A DNA stretch of 64,000 nucleotides from Elusimicrobiota bacterium (GTDB lineage Bacteria; Elusimicrobiota; Elusimicrobia; FEN-1173): the NCBI GenBank assembly GCA_016714745.1, contig JADKCG010000009.1, positions 1 to 64,000 on the forward strand, in the 5' to 3' direction. The notes under the pieces were generated by a model that searched no databases, was not told the DNA's origin, and worked only from the letters and a program-made list of their open reading frames with translations. This document shows, piece by piece, positions 1 to 11,257 of this stretch. The position numbers and the translations under genes are program-made. The stretch's first letter is position 1. Each line of letters begins with the position of its first letter.

Positions 1-1700
1 TTCGTCCGATGGTGGGGACCTTCTGCATCGCTCTCTTGGCCGCCTTCGTCCTCTCCTTCACCATCGCCCCGGCCCTCGCGAGCCTCTTCCTCAAAGGGGA
101 CGTGGGGAGAAAACCATGGCTCATGCTCAAAGATCAGGCGCGCTTATGAGCCGACGCAAATTATTCCTCAAGCATCGTCCCTGGGTTCTGGCCTTGGGGC
201 CTTTTCCATCCTCCTCGGTGGATTTCTTTTCACGCGTCTGGGCGGCGGTTCCTTCCTCAATTGGACGAAGGGTCCCTCGCCATCCAATTCGTTCGCCCGG
301 CACCATCAGCATAGACCAATCCGTGGCCCTCCAGGAGAAGACCGAAGCCGTCTCGGGAGTTCCCCCAGGTCAGTCACGTTTTCAGCCGCATCGGCACCGC
401 TGAGGTCGCCACCGACCCCATGGGCGTGAACCTCTCGGACACCTTCATCCTCCTCAAGGACAAGGACGGCTGGGAACCCATCGACGGTCGGAAGCCCTCG
501 AAGGCAGACCTCTCGGACGCGCTCGTCGAACGGCTCCGGCGAAAAGTGCCGGGCCAGCGTATGCTCCTCACCCAGCCCATCCAGATGCGCTTCAACGAGC
601 TTTTGGAGGGAACCCGCGCCGACATCTCCGTCAAAATCTTCGGCGACGACATGGACCTCCTGTCGGACCTCTCCGGTAAGATCAAGTCCGTCATAGATAA
701 GTACCCGTTGCCGGCGACGTGGGCTGGAGATCCAGGGCAAGTCGCCGCTCTTGCATGTCGAACCCAACCTCGAGCTGCTCCATTCCCTTGGCGTCTCCAA
801 CCGCGAGGTGCTGGAGACGGTCGGCACCGCCGTCGGCGGCCAGGAAGTCGGCGTCATCTACGAGGGGATGAAACGCTTCCCCATTGTCGTACGGCTGAAC
901 GAAAAGGACCGCTCCGACTTGGACGCCCTAAAGACCCTCCCCGTCGGCATCTCCGCCAACTCCACCGTCCCCCTGGCCGAGGCGGCGAGCCTCCGCTTCA
1001 CGGACACCTTCGGCGCCTATTCCCGGGAGATGGGCAAGCGCCGGGTCGCCATCCTCGTCAACCCGCGCGGCCGGGACACGGAGGGCTTCGTGGCCCGAAG
1101 CCCGGAGGAAGTTGATGGAAACCGTCAAAATACCGTGGGCTATTTCATCAGGTGGGGCGGCAACTTCAAGAATCTCAGCAGGCCAAGTCCCGCTTGGCGG
1201 TCTTGACGCCCCTCGTCCTGGTTCTGGTGCTCGGCATGATCTACATCGCCTTCCGCAACGTCTACGAGACCTTCCTTATCTTCTCCTGCGTACCTTTGGC
1301 GCTGGTAGGGGGCGTCCTGGGCCTCATGCTGAACGACCTGCCCTTCAGTATCTCCGCCGGGGTGGGGTTCGTGGCGCTTTCCGGCATTGCCGTATTGAAC
1401 GGGGTGGTCCTCATCAACTGCTTCAACGACCTCCACCGTGAGGGCGTCCACGGCCAAGACCTCATTCACCCAGGGCACGGACTTGAGAATTCGTCCCGTC
1501 CTCGCGACAGGCCCTGGTTGAAATCTTCGGGTTCCTGCCCATGATGCTCTCTTCCGGCGTCGGCTCCGAGAGTCCAGCGTCCCCTAGCTTCCGTTGTCAT
1601 TGGCGGCGTCGTGTCTTCAACGCTCCTGACACTGGTGGTCCTTCCGGTTCTAGTGTCCCTGCTCGAGAAGAAAATCTGGAGCGAAAGAGGTGGAACTATG
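1..1700 (+). pseudogene. Heavy-metal RND efflux permease (CzcA/CusA family), 3' part, frame-disrupted
   Basis: The C-terminal half of an inner-membrane RND pump that exports metal cations with an adaptor and an outer-membrane factor. Reading across frames gives family segments in the right order: a transmembrane stretch at 9-100, a segment reading LDEGSLAIQ then ATDPMGVNLSD near 260-440, the porter domain at 420-1130, and transmembrane helices at 1200-1440 and 1610-1670. At least five frame changes separate them and no frame stays open. The gene begins outside the window. The last frame runs into the next gene; in the neighbouring frame a TGA overlaps that gene's ATG, the coupling style used throughout this window. 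It may be a true pseudogene or an intact gene with sequence indels; the indel pattern elsewhere makes the second quite possible. Confidence 0.8.
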
Positions 1701-2026
1701 AAAGAGATTAAGGCTGTTATCAAACCCCACAAGGCGGAAGAAGTGCTCCGAGACCTTCACGCCATTTCCAACCTCCCTGGCTGTATCGTCTCCCAGGTCA
1801 AAGGCTACGGGCGTAGCCCCAAAAGCCCCAACGGCGATGTATTGGAGTCGGACGAATGGACCAAGCTTGAGCTTGTCGTTTCGGACCGAATGGTGGAAAC
1901 CGTGCTCAAGACCATCCAATCCCGCGCCCATACCGGGAACAAGGGGGACGGCAAGATCTTCGTGATCGAGGCCGTGGACGCCCTTGCCATCCGCACGGGC
2001 AAACGTGGAGATAGGAGGCCATCTAA
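1698..2026 (+). CDS. P-II-like (GlnB/CutA-fold) regulatory protein
   Basis: A small trimeric signalling protein of the P-II superfamily, of the kind often found beside RND metal pumps, where it is thought to sense metal or nucleotide state. It starts MKEIKAVIKPHKAEEVLRDL, has the T-loop area KGYGRSPK near residue 35, and carries the C-terminal GKIFVIEAVDALAIRTG signature. The open frame runs on to 2075, but inserting one base near 2017 gives the usual family ending (GD-x-EAI, stop at 2024-2026), so I place the true end there. The ATG overlaps the presumed stop of the pump gene. The next gene starts 2 nt after this stop. Confidence 0.8.
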
Positions 2027-2028
2027 AG

Positions 2029-2328
2029 ATGGACCGCTTGAAACGGGTCTGGGTCGGCGTCACGCACGCCCTTAAAATCCTGGCCGACTCCACGCTTCGC
2101 AGGGAAACACGAGAGCAGTTCGAGCGGATGAAGCGGGAGGGTGTGGATACCTCCGACGCCGCCGCCCGCCAAGCCTGGATTCGTGCTCGCAGGAAGGACC
2201 TCCGCCGCCTCCAGGGCAAGGAGCCCACGCCCCCGCTCGTCCGGCCGGAGCCCAAGATCGGCCGCAACGACCTCTACCCCTGCGGCAGCGGGAAGAAATA
2301 TAAAAAGTGCTGCGGAGACTCCTCATGA
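2029..2328 (+). CDS. SEC-C motif zinc-binding protein
   Basis: A 99-residue protein whose C-terminus is a SEC-C zinc finger (GRNDLYPCGSGKKYKKCCG), as in the tail of SecA. The helical N-terminal part, about residues 1-70, resembles nothing I can name. SEC-C motifs bind zinc and mediate protein contacts. The start is set by ATAGGAGG at 2011-2018, about 10 nt before the ATG. The stop overlaps the start of the CDF transporter (ATGA, 2325-2328), so the two are translationally coupled, and the context suggests a role in metal handling. Confidence 0.75.
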   Translation: MDRLKRVWVGVTHALKILADSTLRRETREQFERMKREGVDTSDAAARQAWIRARRKDLRRLQGKEPTPPLVRPEPKIGRNDLYPCGSGKKYKKCCGDSS

Positions 2329-2945
2329 GTTCATGCCACGACCACGACTGCCTTTCATCGCCCCTGCGGGAAGATCACATCCGCGTCCTTAAGATCGTCC
2401 TGGCCGTCAACCTCGCCATGTTCATCGTGGAGGCCGTGGGCGGCCTGTTTTTCCGTTCCGTGGCGCTCCTGGGTGACTCCATGGACATGCTTGAAGACGC
2501 GCTGGTTTATGCCGTCAGCCTGTACGTCATGGACCGAAGTTCCCGATGGAAGGCTGGGGCGGCCCTGGGAAAGGGACTCGTCATGCTGCTCCTGGGACTG
2601 GGCGTCCTGGGACAAACGGTTCACCATGCCTTCTCAGGTGTCGTCCCGTTCGCCGGGGGCATGGGTGCCGTGGGCGTCGCCGCCTTGGCTGCCAACGCTC
2701 TCTGTCTCCTCCTGCTTTACAAACACAAAGACGACGATATAAACATGCGCTCTACTTGGCTCTGCTCCCGCAACGACGTGCTTGCCAACCTGGGCGTCAT
2801 GCTCGCCGCCGCCCTGGTTCTCTGGCTCGGTTCCCCCTGGCCGGACATCGTTATCGGGGGCGTCATCGCCGCCATGATCCTGATCTCCTCCATCGGCATC
2901 TTGAGGGAAGCCCTCCACGAGTTGAAGGAAAAGCAGGCCCGATGA
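2325..2945 (+). CDS. Cation diffusion facilitator-like metal transporter, membrane domain only
   Basis: A 206-residue membrane protein with about six helices, matching the CDF/CzcD transporter core that exchanges divalent cations for protons. An N-terminal HDHD metal-binding stretch precedes helix 1. Helix 2 keeps two acidic residues (GDSMDMLEDA), and helix 5 reads WLCSRND where classical members have an HxxxD arrangement, so one histidine ligand appears to be Cys or Ser. The usual cytoplasmic C-terminal domain is missing. The gene overlaps the SEC-C gene by 4 nt and ends the metal-efflux block; a terminator follows about 105 nt later. Confidence 0.8.
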   Translation: MSSCHDHDCLSSPLREDHIRVLKIVLAVNLAMFIVEAVGGLFFRSVALLGDSMDMLEDALVYAVSLYVMDRSSRWKAGAALGKGLVMLLLGLGVLGQTVHHAFSGVVPFAGGMGAVGVAALAANALCLLLLYKHKDDDINMRSTWLCSRNDVLANLGVMLAAALVLWLGSPWPDIVIGGVIAAMILISSIGILREALHELKEKQAR

Positions 2946-3051
2946 CTTATCACCTGACGGATATCATGTTGAATCATGTGGATGAAATGCCGGAAGGAAT
3001 GGGTTGCTGAAACGCAGATCGGATAGATTTTATTTTTTTTGTGAGTTGTGG

Positions 3052-3087
3052 GCGGGTGCGTTATTCAGCGCCCGCCTTTGTTTTTTG
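3052..3087 (+). terminator. Rho-independent terminator after the metal-efflux block
   Basis: An 8-bp stem GCGGGTGC / GCGCCCGC (one G-U pair, 8-nt loop) is followed by CCTTTGTTTTTT. It lies downstream of the CDF gene on the same strand. Confidence 0.75.
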
Positions 3088-3669
3088 GGGGGCAGGTGAT
3101 TGGCCCCTCGGGGGGTGTGGGGGGCACCAAGCCCGGCAGCCCCCATAATCCCGCCCAAGGCCGGCCCGGTTTTGGTGTATGGGCCGGGCTTGGGGGGAGG
3201 GGGGCGGGTGTTGCCGGGCAGCGCCGCCAGCGGTGACGTGCGGGCGGTGTGTGCCTGCACGGCGGCGCAATGGGGCGGCGCTTGCAGAGGCCATCGTCAA
3301 TCACGGGACTTGTGTGACCTCTAAAAGCGGAACTCGATCAATGGACAATGGAGGTGCCGTGGGGGCGGGTGTTGTTGGTGGACCATATATACTACCATGG
3401 GGACTATTTGGGCCAAGGGCGCCGCCCGACAATCCGACGGTGTAACGGGTTGGGCGTTGGTGGAAACGCTGGCCCACATACGTTAAATAATCGTCCCTAG
3501 GGGCGACTTCTTAGCCCTGTGCCCCGCGAAGCGGGGCTTGCCTGGCCGCTCCCTACCTATTGCGCGCGACCGAGGGGAGGGGCGAGGCCAACGGCCTTGA
3601 CCCCAGGCCAGGCAAGGCCGACGACGGGGCGTAGCCACGACGGCGGCTCACAGGGCGGATGGGGGTTCC

Positions 3670-3891
3670 AGCGCAGCGGGTAGCGTCCAACGGCACAACT
3701 TGCCAAGCCCGGCGACCGCGCACGTTCCTCGTGCGGGCGCGGGGCGACCAGGGGTTCTCTGGTTTTCAAGCGTAGCGGGCAGCGTCCCAGTCCACCCACA
3801 AACCGAGCGGGCCGGGCGGCGGCGCGGGTTTCTCGGGCCGACGCGCGGGCCGCGACCCTGTTTTTCCGTCCAACCGCAGCGGGGCGCGTCC
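3670..3891 (+). repeat. Degenerate ~100-bp tandem repeat, three visible copies of its core
   Basis: The 19-mers AGCGCAGCGGGTAGCGTCC (3670), AGCGTAGCGGGCAGCGTCC (3769) and ACCGCAGCGGGGCGCGTCC (3873) recur at spacings of 99 and 104 nt. The stretches between them also resemble one another, with a CTCG-containing hairpin followed by GCGACC. Each unit has strong local secondary structure. Confidence 0.5.
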
Positions 3892-3962
3892 GGGTTTTTT
3901 TCAACGAACGAATCAACCGCAGTGTGTTCTTTCTTTTCTCCAACCAACCGCCGGGGGTTTCT

Positions 3963-3983
3963 CCGCCGTTGGCGGGGTTTTTT
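3963..3983 (+). terminator. Hairpin plus T-run, likely Rho-independent terminator
   Basis: CCGCC-GTT-GGCGG followed by GGTTTTTT. No gene with this orientation is recognised upstream, so it may end an unannotated transcript or be a relic. Confidence 0.45.
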
Positions 3984-4278
3984 CTTTCCCGGCCGCCGCG
4001 CTCTCGCGCGGGGGTTTTCCACCCAACACCGCCGCCGATGGCGGAAGGTTCCGCGGCAAAGATCAACCCCTTGCCACTATCTTTTCAAAGGGGAAATGGA
4101 TTGAATAATTCAGTAACGGAAAAGGGCCCGGTATAGCGGTCGAAAAAGTAACGCCCTCGGCGGCGGCACCACCGGCCGCAATGGTTGGTCGATCTCCGCA
4201 CCCCCCCCTACACACGCGGCAGGTTGGGGGGCCCATCGGCCCCCCCCTCCATTCGCAACAGGTCGATACACCGATCCC

Positions 4279-4650
4279 CTATAAGGTGGGCCGCAGCTTG
4301 TAGTCGCCGGTCAGCTCGTAGTTTTCCCAGTAACCATGGGATATATTGGGCACGTTTAGGTCGATGGTTTGCGACCAACTATTTATGCTCCACTTTTTTT
4401 CCGTAGCGAACTGAAAAAGAGGGTCCGTTCCCAACCCGGGGGCGGGCCTTCTTTCATTTTCGGGGGGACAAACGGCGGGCGGGGCGGAGAGGCCGGGCGT
4501 GGAAGCGGAAGAAGGCGATCCCGTCGCCTCTTTTCCGTCGGGAGAGAGCCCCCTGCGGAAGCGGACCGTGATGTTGTCCTTTCCGTAAATCACCTTTGCG
4601 ATGCCTTGCCGAACGGCGAACGACTTCTCAATCCCAACCCCGCGCGCGCA
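4279..4650 (-). pseudogene. 3'-end remnant of a serine recombinase related to the downstream copy
   Basis: The minus-strand frame from about 4650 to 4388 translates to the same sequence, with substitutions, as the last recognisable part of the recombinase at 5241 (shared: VIYGKDNITVRFR, GKEATGS, APPAVCPPENERRPAP, GTDPLFQFATEK). The catalytic domain is absent. Past the point where the other copy meets the tRNA gene, this copy continues for about 35 codons of unrelated sequence (starting SINSWSQTIDLN) to a stop at 4279. Reading frame is kept between the diverged copies, so both probably derive from coding sequence. Confidence 0.65.
4388..4650 (-). repeat. Left arm of a ~260-bp inverted repeat around the recombinase module
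   Basis: The reverse complement of this stretch matches about 6450-6709, roughly 90% by eye. Homology begins at a GCGCGCG tract followed by GGGATTGAGAAGTCGTT and ends exactly at GTGGAG, whose last five bases in the right arm are the 3' end of the tRNA-Ala gene. Confidence 0.7.
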
Positions 4651-4737
4651 ACCCCAAGGTGGTTCCCCTCCCCAAACCCCTCCCCGGCGGGGTGGCCAAA
4701 ACCCAAATCACGGCCCAATCAAGGGGTCAAGTCGCCC

Positions 4738-4953
4738 CTAAACGGTGCCGCCCTTGCTTTTCAAATCAACGTCTTTCACCAACGTCTCGATCGTCTTTGC
4801 CAGGAGTTTCTGGACCGAGGTTTCCTTGAGCCAGGCCATGTACTTGAGCTTTTTGTGGGTTTCGGGTGAGAGGTGCAGGATCACGCTTTTTTGCAGGCCT
4901 TTCTTCAGATAATAAAGGTTCCCGCCTTTGTCGTATGGCTTCATTTTCGGCAT
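4738..4953 (-). CDS. Small ribbon-helix-helix (CopG/Arc-like) DNA-binding protein
   Basis: A 71-residue basic protein. Residues about 23-62 fit a ribbon-helix-helix fold: a short strand SVILHLS, then helix PETHKKLKYMAWLK, a turn, and helix SVQKLLAKTIETLV. Such proteins bind DNA as dimers and usually repress their own and neighbouring promoters. It is divergent from the recombinase. The shared intergenic region holds the recombinase promoter with tandem GGTATAG boxes (4994-5009) and a related CTATAGG-type box near its own start, which are candidate operators. I infer control of recombinase expression. Confidence 0.65.
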   Translation of the reverse strand: MPKMKPYDKGGNLYYLKKGLQKSVILHLSPETHKKLKYMAWLKETSVQKLLAKTIETLVKDVDLKSKGGTV

Positions 4954-4980
4954 GCCTATAGCTTACAAGAATGCGGGCCC

Positions 4981-5010
4981 TTGACGAATATAAGGTATAG
5001 GAGGTATAGT
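4981..5010 (+). promoter_or_regulatory. Recombinase-module promoter with tandem operator-like boxes
   Basis: TTGACG (4981-4986), an 18-nt spacer, then TATAGT (5005-5010). The spacer contains AGGTATAGG directly followed by AGGTATAGT, a tandem direct repeat overlapping the -10 element, as expected for a ribbon-helix-helix repressor site. Confidence 0.65.
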
Positions 5011-5040
5011 ATTATTGTCCAGGTCTCGCGGGGCCGTTTT

Positions 5041-5095
5041 ACCCCCTCGGAGGGAAGGCCCAGCGGCCGACCTGGACACCCGAGGGGGTTTTCTT
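5041..5095 (+). terminator. Leader hairpin with T-rich tail (terminator or attenuator)
   Basis: ACCCCCTCGG (5041-5050) pairs perfectly with CCGAGGGGGT (5080-5089), followed by TTTCTTTC; the 29-nt loop contains a smaller GGCC/GGCC hairpin. It lies between the promoter and the small ORF, so transcription would have to pass it to reach the recombinase. It could act as an attenuator, but no leader peptide is visible. Confidence 0.55.
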
Positions 5096-5240
5096 TCGCC
5101 CCGCAGGAGGCCGCCGTGGAGTTGATAACAGAAATCGCCAAGACGGATCCCCAGTTAGCCGAATACCTTCTGCATTTACTAAACGAGTTCGAGATGGCGC
5201 GAACCGAGCGTCGCCTATTCCCTCACGTGGAGGTCCTGCC

Positions 5241-7172
<1,932 letters not shown>

Positions 7173-8361
7173 CAAATTCACTCCGGTGAGAATTCCGTTG
7201 GGATCGACCTGATAATGATGGAACAAGGTCCCCCGCGGCGCTTCGGAACACCCCACGCCCTCGTTGCGATTGCGGCCAGCGTCCGATCGAATCTCTGTTG
7301 ATGTGACGTGGGGGTCGTTCAAAATCAGTTCCACCTGTTCCACGGAGGTCATCATTTCGATGATGCGCGCGTGGTGGAAGGCGAAAGAACTGCCGATCGG
7401 GCGGCCGCCCGTCATTCCACGGAAGTTCTCGAACTCTTTTTGCGCCCAGGGGGTCGGCATTTGGGACGCCACATTTAATCGCGCCAAGGGGCCCACGCGG
7501 TAGATGCCCGCCGGGTATCCCAACGGCTTGAAGTAGGGGGCCTTTAAATACGAATAGGCCAGGGGGCGTTCCGCGATAAACTCGGCAAACCGGTTGGGAT
7601 CAACTTGGTCCGCCGCGATTTTACCGTCAGGATGGACCCAACGCAGTTTCCCATCGTAAAGTTCGTGAGTTCCGTCCGCCCGCACCGTGCCAAGATAGAG
7701 TGTGTCAAAGCAAGCGAACGCCTCCATCTCTTTTCGGTTGGCGTCCCAATATTTTTTATAGAGACTCAGGGCCACATCGAGGCTTTCCTTCGCTTCGGGA
7801 ACCCAGGCCAAGAGAGCGGCGCGGTTCTCTTCCGTCAGCGGTTGGGTCACCCCGCCGGGGACAACGGCGCCGTTGTGAATCTTTTTGCCCGAAAGACGTG
7901 ACGAGAGTTCTTGGCCGAATTTCCGAAGGCGAATGCCCCGGCGGGCCACGTCGGGGAACTTTTCCGCGATGCCTAAAATGTTGCGACGGGCGGGATCCGA
8001 ATCCCAGCCGAACAGGAAATCCGGGGAGGATAAATGGAAAAAGCTGAGCGCGTGCGAGCTGAACATTTGGCCCAGGTGCATCAGCCGACGCAAAAGGGTC
8101 GCCGTTGGCGGGACTTCCACGGCCATAATGTGTTCACAGGCTTTCGCACTGGCCACGGCGTGGCTCACGGGACAGATACCGCAAATGCGAGGCGTTATGA
8201 TGGGCATTTCTGTAAAATGCCGGCCCTCGCAAAATTTCTCAAACCCGCGAAATTCTTCCACATGAAACCGCGCGTCCGTCACACGGCCGTCGTCCTCCAG
8301 TTGGAGCGTAATTTTGGCGTGACCCTCAACCCGCGTGACAGGATGGATGATGATCGTTTTA

Positions 8362-8898
8362 TCAGCCATTTTTTAAAGTTCCAGAGGGTATGACCAGCGG
8401 CCGCCCTTCAAGCAATGCCTTAAGCGCCGCAAAAATCAAATCGGGAGAAGGAGGACAGCCGGGGACGTGGACGTCCACTTTCACGTAATGAGAGAGCGGC
8501 GAGGCCCGGGGAAGCAGGGTGGGAATCTCAACCGAAGGCATCTCCCCCTGATTGTCGTTCGTGGCCGCTTTCTGGTAGGCTTGGTCCAACATGGCGGCGG
8601 GGCCCAATAGGTTCCGAAGCGCCGTCACGTTCCCGGTCACCGCGCAGTCCCCCAAAGCGATGAGGACTTTGGATCGTTCGCGAATTTTAAATATTTGAAT
8701 TCGATCGTGATCGGTGGAAACACAGCCTTCCACCACGGCCACATCGACGCCTTCAGGAAATTCTTTTCCATCCACCAAGGGGCTTTTCACGAGATCCATG
8801 AGCGGAGCGATTTCCAACAGCCCTTCGTCAATGTCGAGGAGCGACATGTGACAGCCGGAACAGCCCCCCAACCAAACCGTGGCGACGCGCTTTTTCAT
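8362..8898 (-). CDS. hoxY: NAD-coupled [NiFe]-hydrogenase small subunit
   Basis: A 178-residue electron-transfer subunit carrying the cluster next to the Ni-Fe site. Cysteines in GGCSGCH (residues 11-17), VEGCVS, ALGDCAVTG and HVPGCPPSP supply the proximal [4Fe-4S] ligands. There is no twin-arginine signal and no extra C-terminal cluster domain, as expected for a cytoplasmic group 3 enzyme. The start ATG overlaps the hoxU stop (ATGA). Confidence 0.94.
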   Translation of the reverse strand: MKKRVATVWLGGCSGCHMSLLDIDEGLLEIAPLMDLVKSPLVDGKEFPEGVDVAVVEGCVSTDHDRIQIFKIRERSKVLIALGDCAVTGNVTALRNLLGPAAMLDQAYQKAATNDNQGEMPSVEIPTLLPRASPLSHYVKVDVHVPGCPPSPDLIFAALKALLEGRPLVIPSGTLKNG

Positions 8899-9599
8899 GA
8901 AAGCATTTTCCGCCGGACGGCGAGGGTCCCGGCCATGGACGGATCTTTCTTTAAGTCACCGGGAACCGCTCCTTTTTTCCAGAGCGCGCCGGTGGGGCAA
9001 AGTTGGACGCACTTGCCGCAACTGGTGCAGTCCGTCGATTCGCCCCAGGGCCGGTTAAAATCAGAGATCAATCGGCTTTCAACGCCGCGGCCCATGATGT
9101 CCCACACATGCGCTGTTTCGATTTCATCGCACACCCGCACGCATCGAGTACAAAGGATACAACGGTTTTGGTCCAAAATGAAATCTTTATGGGAAGCGTC
9201 CATCCCGACCGGGGGCTGGAGAAACGGGTATCGGAAATGGTCAATGCCGGTTTTCACAGCGAGGGATTGGAGCTCACAGTGATTGTTGGCCACGCAGACA
9301 CCACACATATGATTTCGCTCGGAAAAGAAAAGTTCCAAAATCATTCGCCGATAGTTTCGAAGGGTTTCGGAGTCTGTTCGAACTTTTTGATAGGGGACCG
9401 CGGGCGTGGTGCACGCGGGCAAAAGTTTCGTTGTGCCCTCGACTTCCATCAAGCACAACCGGCACGCGCCCACTTCGGTCAGACCGTCCACAGCGCAGAG
9501 AGTGGGGAGCCAAATGTTTTCCCGGCGGCACACATCCAACAAGGTTTCCTTGGGCTCCGCCGAGACTTCGTGGCCGTCGATCATAATCGTGAAACTCAT
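8895..9599 (-). CDS. hoxU: Diaphorase/hydrogenase electron-transfer subunit (NuoG N-terminal type)
   Basis: A 234-residue ferredoxin-like subunit linking HoxFE with HoxYH. In order: a [2Fe-2S] domain (CAVDGLTEVGACRLC, then PAC), a His/Cys cluster segment (HMCGVCVANNHCEL), and two [4Fe-4S] motifs (CILCTRCVRVC and CTSCGKCVQLCP). The frame is open further upstream, but ATG at 9599 overlaps the hoxF stop (ATGA) and starts the conserved domain, so I use it. Confidence 0.93.
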   Translation of the reverse strand: MSFTIMIDGHEVSAEPKETLLDVCRRENIWLPTLCAVDGLTEVGACRLCLMEVEGTTKLLPACTTPAVPYQKVRTDSETLRNYRRMILELFFSERNHMCGVCVANNHCELQSLAVKTGIDHFRYPFLQPPVGMDASHKDFILDQNRCILCTRCVRVCDEIETAHVWDIMGRGVESRLISDFNRPWGESTDCTSCGKCVQLCPTGALWKKGAVPGDLKKDPSMAGTLAVRRKMLS

Positions 9600-11257
9600 C
9601 GGACCGCCTCCACAGCGTCCATATGACAGACGCCGGCCGGACACCGATGGTCCCGAATGTGGGCGGTGTATTCGTCCCGGAAATAGCGCAGAGTCGACAG
9701 GAGCGGGTTGGGCGCTGTCATGCCCAGCCCACAGAGACTCGTGGCTTTCACCATGGGCGCCAACTCTTCCAAAAGGGCCAGATCTCCCATGGTCCCCTGA
9801 CCCAGACAAATTTTTCCCAACAGGTCGTGCATGTGTTTCGTCCCTACACGGCAGGGCACACATTTGCCGCAACTTTCGTCCATGCAAAATTCCATAAAAA
9901 ACCGGGCCACGTCGACCATGCACGACGTGTCGTCCATGACGATAAATCCGCCAGACCCCATGATGGACCCCAAGGTCTGAAGGGACTCATAATCCACAGG
10001 GGTGTCTAAGTGAGCTTCCGGGATGCACCCGCCCGAGGGACCCCCGGTTTGAACGGCCTTGAACCGACGTCCGGCGGGGATGCCGCCCCCAATGTCAAAG
10101 ATGATTTCCCGGAGCGTAATCCCCATGGGGACCTCAATCAAACCGGTGTTGCGAATTTTTCCGGCCAGGGCAAAAACTTTTGTGCCGGCGTTTTTGGGGG
10201 TCCCGATGCTTGAAAACCATTCTCCCCCTTTCGTGAGGATGGGGGCGATGTTCGCGAAAGTCTCGACGTTATTAATCAAGGTCGGTTTTTTCCAAAGACC
10301 CGACTCCGCCGGATAAGGCGGGCGCGGACGAGGCTGTCCCCGTCGACCTTCAATAGAAGCGATGAGCGCGGTTTCTTCCCCGCAAACAAATGCCCCAGCG
10401 CCAATACGGATTTCTACGTCAAAAGAAAAACCGGTGCGGAAAATTTCACGGCCCAACAACCCTTCTCGCCGCGCACTCTTAATGGCCTGCTCCAACCGTT
10501 TGATCGCCAGGGGATATTCGGCCCGGCAATACACATACCCTTTGTCCGCCCCCACAGCGAAACCCGCCACCGCCATGCCTTCCAACACTCGGTGAGGATC
10601 GCCTTCCAAAACGCTCCGGTCCATGAACGCGCCGGGATCGCCCTCGTCGGCGTTGCAGATCACGTATTTCTGTTCATTGACCATTTTAGCGACGGTTTCC
10701 CACTTGAGACCCGTCGGATACCCAGCCCCGCCGCGTCCGCGGAGCCCCGACTTCTTGATTTCCGCGATCACGGCTTCCCGGGTCATTTCGCTCAACATTT
10801 TATGGAGCGCGTGATAGCCCCCCACGGCGATATATTCCTCAAGACTTTCCGGGTTGATGCGGCCGCAGTTTTCTAAAACAATTTTTTGTTGCTTTTGAAA
10901 AAAATGGGCGTCAGGCGCGTCGGGTTCCCGCGCGGAAAAGAGTTTGTGTTCGGGGGAGATGGCCCGTCCACCCAAAACCTGGTCCAACACCGCCGCGGCA
11001 TTTTGGGGCGCCACCCCCTGAAGTAAAATTTCGTCGGCGGCCAATTGGACAAGAGGTCCTTTCTGGCAGGCGCCCATACATCCCGATGGCACCACGTCGA
11101 CTTGGGTCTCGAGACCCCGCTCTTTCACCAGCTTTTGAAGTGTGGACAAAGTCTCCGCGCTTCCGCAAGAAAAACATCCGGCCCCCGCGCACACCAGAAG
11201 ACGGCGTTTCTGCCCCATCTGGGCTCGAGCGTGGGCCGCTGTTTTCTCAAGATCCAC
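9596..11257 (-). CDS. hoxF: Diaphorase NADH-binding subunit (NuoF type)
   Basis: A 553-residue flavoprotein that exchanges electrons between NAD(H) and the hydrogenase module. An N-terminal thioredoxin-like [2Fe-2S] domain (CAGAGCFSCGS ... SGCMGAC) is followed by the FMN/NADH region (GLRGRGGAGYPTGLKW, CNADEGDPGAF) and the C-terminal [4Fe-4S] motif ESCGKCVPCRVGT. The start is GTG with CAGGAG 8 nt upstream, inside the end of hoxE. The N-terminal extension resembles HoxF and related HydB subunits more than plain NuoF. Confidence 0.94.
   Translation of the reverse strand: MDLEKTAAHARAQMGQKRRLLVCAGAGCFSCGSAETLSTLQKLVKERGLETQVDVVPSGCMGACQKGPLVQLAADEILLQGVAPQNAAAVLDQVLGGRAISPEHKLFSAREPDAPDAHFFQKQQKIVLENCGRINPESLEEYIAVGGYHALHKMLSEMTREAVIAEIKKSGLRGRGGAGYPTGLKWETVAKMVNEQKYVICNADEGDPGAFMDRSVLEGDPHRVLEGMAVAGFAVGADKGYVYCRAEYPLAIKRLEQAIKSARREGLLGREIFRTGFSFDVEIRIGAGAFVCGEETALIASIEGRRGQPRPRPPYPAESGLWKKPTLINNVETFANIAPILTKGGEWFSSIGTPKNAGTKVFALAGKIRNTGLIEVPMGITLREIIFDIGGGIPAGRRFKAVQTGGPSGGCIPEAHLDTPVDYESLQTLGSIMGSGGFIVMDDTSCMVDVARFFMEFCMDESCGKCVPCRVGTKHMHDLLGKICLGQGTMGDLALLEELAPMVKATSLCGLGMTAPNPLLSTLRYFRDEYTAHIRDHRCPAGVCHMDAVEAVR

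Larger units (their letters stand above)
3088..4278. other. Gene-poor, hairpin-rich region with no supported gene
   Basis: About 1.2 kb that is very G+C-rich and biased in composition. Open frames here translate to Arg/Pro/Gly-rich strings with no recognisable domain, so I call no genes. The stretch holds several perfect hairpins (for example GCCCCGCGAAGCGGGGC near 3522), a terminator at 3963-3983 and a degenerate tandem repeat at 3670-3891. It lies between the metal block and the recombinase module and may be eroded accessory DNA. Confidence 0.6.

Noticed and set aside
3557..4066. Long minus-strand open frame (169 codons) in the gene desert
   Set aside because: The translation is Arg/Pro/Gly-rich low-complexity with no domain, and the overlapping frames on both strands look the same; it reflects base composition.
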